The translations under genes were made by a program, and so were the position numbers. 10,336 nt of DNA, taken from Betaproteobacteria bacterium (GTDB lineage: Bacteria > Pseudomonadota > Gammaproteobacteria > Burkholderiales > Burkholderiaceae_C). The stretch covers positions 1 through 10,336 of the forward strand of contig CANFOR010000092.1 in assembly GCA_947448675.1 (NCBI GenBank). Reading direction: 5' to 3'. Positions 5,581 to 10,336 of this stretch are shown here, piece by piece; position 1 is the stretch's first letter, and each line of letters begins with the position of its first letter. The notes beneath the pieces were generated by a model. It worked only from the letters and a program-made list of their open reading frames with translations. It was not told the origin of the DNA and searched no databases.

Positions 5581-7478
5581 TAAAAGGCCTCTTCGGGCAT
5601 ATTGGCGCAGGTCATGTCACGGCTGCTCACCACGCTCAGCCAAGCTCCAATTTTGGGCAGCTCGTAGGCATAAAAATAGGCTGCAGCGCGCATCTGGCCT
5701 GCGTAGACAGCTATCGAATTAATAGCATCTGCAGCCTGCACTGCCAGCGCTACGTCAAGCCAGATCCAGGCCAACACGGTGTGGCCAAAGGCTTGCATAT
5801 AGGGCACAGCATTGGGCAAGGCCTCGGCAGGGTCGCCGTTAGACCAAGCCGCTTGCGTGGCGTGGTTCACTTGCTGCAAGGCTTGGCCCAAGGCCGTGGC
5901 ATAGCCCGCCAGCGCAGGCATCGGCGCAGCGCGGGCGATGGTGGCTTGCATGCGCGCAGCCAGCAATTGCAGGCCCCTGCCCTGCTCCATCAGCACCTTG
6001 CGGCCCAGCAGGTCGGCGGCTTGAATGCCGTGCGTGCCTTCGTGGATCATGTTCAAACGGTTGTCACGCCAATACTGCTCGACCGGGAAGTCGCGCGTGT
6101 AGCCGTAGCCGCCGTGGATTTGGATCGCCAAGCTATTGGCCTCCAGGCACCATTCGCTGGGCCAGCTTTTGGCAATGGGGGTGAGCACCTCTAAGAGCAA
6201 ACGCGCTTCGTCTGCCGCGCTGGCGCTGCCCGTGTGCTGCTCGTCCACCAGGCGCGCGCAGTACAGCTCCAGTGCCAATGCGCCTTCGCAGTAGCTTTTT
6301 TGCGCCAGCAGCATGCGCTTGACGTCAGCGTGTTCGATGATGCGCACCTGCGGTTGCGTGGCGTCTTTGCCGGTGGCGCTTGCGCTGCCGGCCTGTTTCT
6401 GCGCAATGGGGCGGCCTTGCAAGCGCGTTTTGGCGTAGTCGAGCGAGGCGTAATAGCCCGCCAGCCCGAGCATCACCGCTGCCGTCCCCACGCCGATACG
6501 CGCCTCGTTCATCATGTGGAACATGCAGCGCAGGCCTTCGTGCGGCTTGCCCACCAGGTAGCCAATGGCCCCTGCGCCATCGCCAAAGGGTCCACCCGCT
6601 TCGCCCGCATGCGCTGCATCACCTGCAACGGGGAATTTGCCTTCACCAAAGTTTAGCAGGGTATTGGTGGTACCGCGCCAGCCCAGCTTGTGGTTCAAGC
6701 CGGCCAAGGCCACGTCATTGCGCACCCCGGTGAGCTGGCCGTTCGCATCAACCAACTTCTTGGGCACGATGAAGAGCGAAATGCCCTTGGTTCCCGCAAT
6801 CAGCTTGCCGTCTGGCCCCGGGATTTTGGCCAGCACCAGGTGAACGATGTTCTCGGTCAGCTCGTGCTCGCCTGACGAGATCCACATCTTGTTGCCCCTG
6901 AGGCGGTAGCGTGGACCCAGGGGCTCGATCTCAAAGCCCGCACCATCGGGCACGGCGCGGGTGGTAATGTCGCTCAAGCTGGAGCCCGCTTGCGGCTCGC
7001 TCAAACACATGGTGCCCGAGAAGCGGCCATTGAGTTCATTGCGCGCAAACACGGCCTTTTGCAGTGCGCTGCCATGCACCAGCAGCAAATTGGCATTGCC
7101 CTTGGTCAGCAGGCTGGAGCCGATGCTCACCGAAGCCAGCGCAAAAAACGCATTGGCTGCGGCCTCGATGGTGTAGGGCAGCTGCATGCCGCCTTCGTCA
7201 TAGTCTTGCGCGGCGCTGAGCATGCCCGACGCGGCGTAGGCGCGGTTGGCGTCGTGCGTGGCCTGCGGCAAGATCACCTTCTCGCCATCAAAGCGCGGTT
7301 CCTCGGTATCGACCAAGCGATTAAACGGCGCAAATTTTTCGCGCGCAATACGCTCGCAGGTGTCGAGCACTGCGTCGAAAGTCTCGCGCGAGTGGTCGGC
7401 AAAACGCTCGCGCTGGTTCAGGCTTTCGGCAGAAAGCCAGTTGTAGAGAAGGAATTCAATTGTGGGGCGAAGTGACAT
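5580..7478 (-). CDS. Long acyl-CoA dehydrogenase with extra C-terminal domain
   Basis: At 632 residues this is far longer than the 380-400 residues of classical acyl-CoA dehydrogenases and fits the long branch with an added C-terminal helical domain. Visible motifs: LSEPQAGSSLSD at 159-170 and MWISSGEHEL at 198-207 (FAD/substrate signatures), NEARIGVG at 324-331, IHGGYGYTRDFPVEQYWRD at 454-472, and HEGTHGIQ at 479-486, where E480 is the likely catalytic base by analogy with the EGT glutamate of medium-chain enzymes. Residues from about 500 to 632, ending YELPKIGAWL and NMPEEAF, form the extra domain. It would oxidise an acyl-CoA to the 2-enoyl-CoA, passing electrons to ETF; the chain is unknown. 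The ATG lies six nt after the HicA-like stop with no recognisable ribosome-binding site, suggesting coupled translation. A palindromic element is translated at 585-593. Confidence 0.95.
   Translation of the reverse strand: MSLRPTIEFLLYNWLSAESLNQRERFADHSRETFDAVLDTCERIAREKFAPFNRLVDTEEPRFDGEKVILPQATHDANRAYAASGMLSAAQDYDEGGMQLPYTIEAAANAFFALASVSIGSSLLTKGNANLLLVHGSALQKAVFARNELNGRFSGTMCLSEPQAGSSLSDITTRAVPDGAGFEIEPLGPRYRLRGNKMWISSGEHELTENIVHLVLAKIPGPDGKLIAGTKGISLFIVPKKLVDANGQLTGVRNDVALAGLNHKLGWRGTTNTLLNFGEGKFPVAGDAAHAGEAGGPFGDGAGAIGYLVGKPHEGLRCMFHMMNEARIGVGTAAVMLGLAGYYASLDYAKTRLQGRPIAQKQAGSASATGKDATQPQVRIIEHADVKRMLLAQKSYCEGALALELYCARLVDEQHTGSASAADEARLLLEVLTPIAKSWPSEWCLEANSLAIQIHGGYGYTRDFPVEQYWRDNRLNMIHEGTHGIQAADLLGRKVLMEQGRGLQLLAARMQATIARAAPMPALAGYATALGQALQQVNHATQAAWSNGDPAEALPNAVPYMQAFGHTVLAWIWLDVALAVQAADAINSIAVYAGQMRAAAYFYAYELPKIGAWLSVVSSRDMTCANMPEEAF
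5700..5726 (-). repeat. GCTAT-N7-ATAGC palindromic element, copy C (within acyl-CoA dehydrogenase gene)
   Basis: On the - strand GCTAT, seven bases and ATAGC are followed by TGTCTACGCA. It shares 21 of 27 positions with the copy in the GST gene, and the gene reads it in the same frame, as A-I-N-S-I-A-V-Y-A (residues 585-593). It lies in the C-terminal extra domain just before the conserved YELPKIGAWL block, in a stretch I would expect to vary among relatives. Confidence 0.65.
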
Positions 7479-7484
7479 GGAGAC

Positions 7485-7679
7485 TTAAAACTGTTTTGGC
7501 AAGCCTGGCTGTTTGAGCACGGCGTTGGCCATGTGGCGCGATTTGATTTTGCTGTCGACTACAAAATTGACCAGCATGCTGGGACTGAACCACATTTCAT
7601 GATCGCCCTTGCCATTGCGAACAAAATAGCAACCCGCTTTGGCAAGAATGCGCTTGAGTTCTGGCGTAAAGCTTTCCAT
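7485..7679 (-). CDS. hicA: HicA-like toxin (putative mRNA interferase)
   Basis: The 64-residue product has the small dsRNA-binding-like layout of HicA toxins: an N-terminal helix (TPELKRILAKAG), the strand CYFVRNGKGDHEMW, which carries the candidate catalytic histidine (H27) in a G-K-G-D-H-E motif, a strand NFVVDSKI, and the closing helix KSRHMANAVLKQPGL. HicA proteins cleave mRNA and are neutralised by an adjacent HicB partner; here the partner-like gene lies 10 nt upstream. The frame runs back to a TTG at 7706, but the ATG at 7677-7679 gives the usual family N-terminus (MESFTPELKRIL) and avoids overlap, so it is preferred; neither has a clear ribosome-binding site. The stop is only six nt before the acyl-CoA dehydrogenase start. 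Toxicity is inferred from the family, not shown; the protein could be a domesticated relative. Confidence 0.85.
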   Translation of the reverse strand: MESFTPELKRILAKAGCYFVRNGKGDHEMWFSPSMLVNFVVDSKIKSRHMANAVLKQPGLPKQF

Positions 7680-7689
7680 ACGCGGGAAG

Positions 7690-7914
7690 TCAGGCTGACA
7701 TTTCAAAACGCCGCGTCAGCAACTCGAATGGCACAGGACCGGTAGCCAGTGGATCTTTGAGCGCCAGCAACTCAGGGATCATGGTCTTTAACTTGGCAAT
7801 CAAATCTTCAGTCGCAGAGGCTTCCGTGACCAAACCCGGCACGTCGTCGCTTGAAGCGACCCATACGAGAGCCTCTTCATCCCACTGCGCGTGAACGTAT
7901 GCAAGTTTGCTCAT
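7690..7914 (-). CDS. HicB-like/DUF1902 antitoxin-type protein
   Basis: The 74-residue product carries the HicB-like fold signature: a first strand YVHAQWDEEALVWVASSDDV, the PGLVTEA turn, then the helix TEDLIAKLKTMIPELLALKD. The SDDVPGLVTEA core and IPELL helix match what I recall of DUF1902 proteins, usually next to HicA toxins. It ends soon after the partial RNase-H-like fold and has no visible ribbon-helix-helix or helix-turn-helix domain, so it could bind the toxin but would not be expected to act as a classical DNA-binding autorepressor. GGAG (7922-7925) lies seven nt before the ATG at 7912-7914. The gene sits between the thiolase (44 nt upstream) and the HicA-like gene, in the usual antitoxin-first order. 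Confidence 0.85.
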   Translation of the reverse strand: MSKLAYVHAQWDEEALVWVASSDDVPGLVTEASATEDLIAKLKTMIPELLALKDPLATGPVPFELLTRRFEMSA

Positions 7915-7924
7915 GGTTCTACTC

Positions 7925-7956
7925 CAATGCCTGCCTGCATTATCGGCTTCAATGCC
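7925..7956 (-). promoter_or_regulatory. CAATGCC direct repeats and -10-like box upstream of the hicBA-like pair
   Basis: In the 44-nt gap between thiolase and the HicB-like gene, CAATGCC occurs twice in direct orientation (7925-7931 and 7950-7956). The left copy also forms an inverted pair AATGC/GCATT (7926-7930, 7937-7941). On the - strand GATAAT (7939-7944) resembles a -10 box, but no -35 with good spacing is found. This could be an internal promoter/operator for the pair, or chance in a short spacer. Confidence 0.25.
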
Positions 7957-7958
7957 AA

Positions 7959-9134
7959 TTACAAAACCTCAAAAATGCCAGCCGCACCCATACCGCCACC
8001 AATGCACATGGTCACTGCCACCCGCTTGGCACCACGGCGTTTGCCTTCGATCAAGGCATGGCCGGTGAGGCGCTGGCCGCTTACGCCATAGGGGTGGCCG
8101 ACGGCAATGGCGCCGCCATTGACGTTCAGGCGGTCCGCGGGGATGCCCAGCTTATCGCGGCAGTACATCACTTGCACGGCGAAGGCTTCGTTCAGCTCCC
8201 ACAGGTCGATGTCTTGCACGGTAAGGCCCAGGCGCTTTAAGAGTTTGGGTACTGCGTAGACCGGGCCAATGCCCATTTCGTCGGGCTCGCAGCCTGCAAC
8301 GGCAAAACCCAAGAAGCGACCCAGCGGCTTGAGGCCGCGCTTGCTGGCCAGCTCTTCACTCATGATGACGCAGGCACCTGCGCCGTCGGAAAACTGGCTG
8401 GCGTTGCCTGCAGAAATCACGCCACCGGGCATGGCGGGTTTGATGCCGCTGATGCCCTCTTTAGTGGTGCCTTCGCGCAGGCCTTCGTCGGCGCTGACGG
8501 TGACTTCTTTGGTGCTCATGCCCAAGACTTTGTCGATCACGCCAGCCTTGACGGTGATGGGGGCGATCTCGTCATTGAACTTGCCCAGGGCCTGCGCTGC
8601 GCAGGCTTTTTGCTGGCTTGCCGCGCCGTATTCGTCCATGGCGTCACGGCCAATGTTGTAGCGCTTGGCCACTTGCTCAGCGGTTTGCAGCATGTTCCAG
8701 TAAATCTCGGGCTTCTTTTTGGCCAGGGCCGGGTCGGCCAGCATGTGTTGGTTCATCTCTTGCTGCACGCAAGAAATGCTTTCTACGCCGCCCGCCACAT
8801 ACACCTCGCCTTCGCCCGCAATGATGCGCTGGGCGGCCAAGGCAATGGTTTGCAGGCCTGAAGAGCAAAAACGGTTGACCGTAACGCCCGAGACAGTGAT
8901 GGGGCAGTCGGCCATCAGCGCGATTTGCCGCGCGATATTGGCACCAGTAGCACCTTCGGGGTTGGCGCAGCCCATGATCACGTCTTCGACCTCGGCAGCG
9001 TCAATGCCCGCGCGTTGGATGGCATGGCGCACTGCGTGGCCGCCCAGTGTCGCGCCGTGTGTCATGTTGAAAGCACCTTTCCAGCTCTTGGCCAGAGGGG
9101 TGCGGGCGGTGGAAACGATTACGGCATTGGTCAT
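7959..9134 (-). CDS. Acetyl-CoA C-acyltransferase (thiolase)
   Basis: This 391-residue thiolase has the full catalytic set of the family: nucleophile C90 in NRFCSSGLQ, H347 in GGAIAVGHPYG, and C377 in CIGGGMGAAG near the C-terminus, plus the NEAFA block (ELNEAFAVQ). The length and the ending GMGAAGIFEVL are normal. It either cleaves 3-ketoacyl-CoA with CoA (beta-oxidation) or condenses acetyl-CoA; the neighbouring acyl-CoA dehydrogenase and SDR genes favour degradation, though sequence alone cannot separate FadA-like from acetoacetyl-CoA thiolase roles. AAGGA (9143-9147) eight nt upstream supports the ATG at 9132-9134. It may be the first gene of the operon proper, since the upstream M20 gene is followed by a 65-nt gap with a hairpin. 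The HicB-like gene follows after 44 nt. Confidence 0.95.
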   Translation of the reverse strand: MTNAVIVSTARTPLAKSWKGAFNMTHGATLGGHAVRHAIQRAGIDAAEVEDVIMGCANPEGATGANIARQIALMADCPITVSGVTVNRFCSSGLQTIALAAQRIIAGEGEVYVAGGVESISCVQQEMNQHMLADPALAKKKPEIYWNMLQTAEQVAKRYNIGRDAMDEYGAASQQKACAAQALGKFNDEIAPITVKAGVIDKVLGMSTKEVTVSADEGLREGTTKEGISGIKPAMPGGVISAGNASQFSDGAGACVIMSEELASKRGLKPLGRFLGFAVAGCEPDEMGIGPVYAVPKLLKRLGLTVQDIDLWELNEAFAVQVMYCRDKLGIPADRLNVNGGAIAVGHPYGVSGQRLTGHALIEGKRRGAKRVAVTMCIGGGMGAAGIFEVL

Positions 9135-9179
9135 GGTGGTCTTCCTTGGGTGTGAAAGGTGAAAATAAACTTCGATTGG

Positions 9180-9198
9180 CTGCGCAGGTATTGCACAG
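9180..9198 (-). other. Hairpin just after the M20 hydrolase stop
   Basis: On the - strand CTGTGCA, a five-base loop and TGCGCAG can pair over seven positions with one U-G wobble, beginning two nt after the TAG of the M20 gene. There is no immediate U run; the T-rich GTTTATTTT starts only about eight nt further on. It may be a weak terminator, an mRNA-stabilising hairpin or an operator; it is too weak to declare the M20 and thiolase genes separate units. No convincing promoter is seen in the rest of the 65-nt gap. Confidence 0.35.
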
Positions 9199-9199
9199 G

Positions 9200-10336
9200 C
9201 TATTGCGCTGGCGCTTTGCTCGCTTGACTGAGCAGGCGATGGTAAAAGCGAACGGCTTCCAAATAATTTTGCACACCAATGCGTTCATTGGTGCCGTGGA
9301 AGCGCGCCAAGTCTTCGGGTTTAGCGCGCACCGGCGAGAACTTAAAAATATGCACGCTCACTGGAGCCAAATGCAAGGAATCGGTACCGCCAATCATCAA
9401 GCCGGGGGCCACGATGGACTCTGGAAACACTTCGCGGATGCTGCGCGATAACACTGCGTATTGTGCAGAGTCGGTGGGCGAAACTTTGGAGGCTTCTTGC
9501 GGCCCTGGTAAAGCGGCCACTTCAAAATGATCAGCGGGCACGACCTCGGCCACCAAGGCTTTTTGGCGCTCAACCATGCTCTGGCTACTGTCGCCGGGCA
9601 AGAGGCGGTAGTTGACCACCGCCTCGGCCCTACCGGGCAACACGTTCTCTTTGTTGCCTGCGTTCACGATGGTCAACGCCGTGGTGGTTCGCAGCATGGC
9701 ATTGGTGCTGGCCTTGGACTCCAATTGTTTTTGCACCAACGGCGAAAACAGCCACAGATTCGACATGGCGACTCGCGTAAAACCCTTCATCTCGGGGGCC
9801 AGTGTGTCAAACATCTCACGGGCCACTCCACCGATAGCGCCGGGCATTTGCCGACCGTCAATGCGTTGGAGCGCGCTGCTCATCATCGCAATAGCGCTCG
9901 AGCCCGCAGCTGGCGGCATAGACGAATGCCCAGGCGAGCTGTTCACGCTGAGTTTGACGGACACATAACCTTTTTCAGCAATGCCGACCAAGGCGACGGG
10001 CTTGTCAAAACCCGCCAGCAAGCCCTCGGTAACCAACAGGCCTTCGTCTAAGACCATATCGAGTTGTACGCCGCGTGACTTGAGCAGCTGGGCGATTTGG
10101 GCCGCATCGGTCGAGCCACCAATTTCTTCGTGCGCGCCCCAAAACAAATAGATCGTGCGCTCGGGCTTGAAGCCGCTGGCGGCCAGCGCCTCCAGCGCTT
10201 CGAGCTGCGACATTAAATTGCCTTTGTTATCCCATGCACCTCGGCCCCATATGAAGCCGTCTTTCAGCGCGCCCGAAAAGGGCGCAACCGCCCAGTCTTT
10301 TTCGGTACCAGGAGCGATGGGCACCACGTCTTGGTG
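9200..10336 (-). CDS. M20-family metallohydrolase (PM20D1-like), 5' partial
   Basis: The frame is open to the right edge, where it enters as H-Q-D-V-V-P; the first His matches the zinc ligand of the family's H-x-D-V-V-P motif, so the GTG at 10325-10327 is internal and the N-terminus (often with a signal or anchor segment) is missing. Counting from that His, the other metal-site residues are D36 (GRGAWDNKG), E70/E71 (HEEIGG), D97 or E98 (LDEG) and H347 (FHGTNERI); H137 in GHSSMPP lies in the lid/dimerisation domain. The motif set resembles PM20D1-type enzymes, which hydrolyse or form N-acyl amino acids, more than DapE or ArgE. Release of a fatty acid for the downstream acyl-CoA genes is possible but inferred. 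The gene ends 65 nt before the thiolase start. Confidence 0.9.
   Translation of the reverse strand, partial: HQDVVPIAPGTEKDWAVAPFSGALKDGFIWGRGAWDNKGNLMSQLEALEALAASGFKPERTIYLFWGAHEEIGGSTDAAQIAQLLKSRGVQLDMVLDEGLLVTEGLLAGFDKPVALVGIAEKGYVSVKLSVNSSPGHSSMPPAAGSSAIAMMSSALQRIDGRQMPGAIGGVAREMFDTLAPEMKGFTRVAMSNLWLFSPLVQKQLESKASTNAMLRTTTALTIVNAGNKENVLPGRAEAVVNYRLLPGDSSQSMVERQKALVAEVVPADHFEVAALPGPQEASKVSPTDSAQYAVLSRSIREVFPESIVAPGLMIGGTDSLHLAPVSVHIFKFSPVRAKPEDLARFHGTNERIGVQNYLEAVRFYHRLLSQASKAPAQ

Noticed and set aside
6355..6410. Gly/Ser/Ala-rich GSASA segments in the acyl-CoA dehydrogenase (residues 364-370 and 417-421) as an internal duplication
   Set aside because: The similarity covers only about five residues, is low complexity, and falls in surface loops that normally vary in this family.
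7680..7706. TTG start for the HicA-like gene
   Set aside because: It overlaps the HicB-like gene, has no ribosome-binding site, and adds nine residues not expected at the family N-terminus; the ATG at 7677-7679 is preferred, though not proven.
1..10336. CRISPR array, insertion sequence, transposase or phage genes
   Set aside because: No regularly spaced repeats, no transposase-like frames and no terminal inverted repeats were seen; the only repeats are the short palindromic elements.

Overview
The window looks like a chromosomal piece of a Burkholderiales betaproteobacterium, most likely family Comamonadaceae. This is inferred from the moderately high GC content, the protein sequences (SPFH protein, long acyl-CoA dehydrogenase, GST with an extra C-terminal domain) and a dispersed GCTAT/ATAGC palindrome of a kind I recall from that family. 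No genus can be assigned from the sequence alone.

Layout. The left 1 kb reads on the + strand: the 3' part of an SPFH/band-7 (stomatin-like) membrane protein gene, then tRNA-Ser(GGA), then a strong hairpin terminator at about 1024-1050. Everything from 1088 to the right edge reads on the - strand towards that terminator. In transcription order (right to left) it holds: an M20-family metallohydrolase (5' end cut off by the window), a thiolase, a small HicB-like/DUF1902 protein and a HicA-like toxin, a long acyl-CoA dehydrogenase, two tiny two-helix membrane proteins (the second only 58 codons), an SDR dehydrogenase, a PaaI-type hotdog thioesterase, a zinc-free MDR NADP-dependent oxidoreductase, a GST-family protein and a second SDR.

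From the thiolase to the last SDR the genes are packed with gaps of at most 44 nt. Several overlap as ATGA or TAATG, or abut stop to start. This suggests one transcription unit ending at the terminator, which is also usable by the tRNA/SPFH side. The enzymes fit catabolism of an acyl-CoA or other lipid-like substrate: acyl-CoA dehydrogenation, 3-hydroxyacyl or alcohol oxidation by the SDRs, enone reduction by the MDR enzyme, thiolysis, and CoA-ester hydrolysis by the hotdog enzyme. No acyl-CoA ligase or enoyl-CoA hydratase is present, so the pathway is incomplete within the window and the substrate is unknown.

Most notable points: a toxin-antitoxin-like pair wedged inside this operon directly upstream of an acyl-CoA dehydrogenase start that lacks a visible Shine-Dalgarno sequence; two overlapping unannotated micro-membrane proteins; and a palindromic element that is translated in the same frame in two unrelated genes (GST and acyl-CoA dehydrogenase), with a weaker look-alike in the SPFH gene. 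I see no clear case for a wholly new defence or mobile system.
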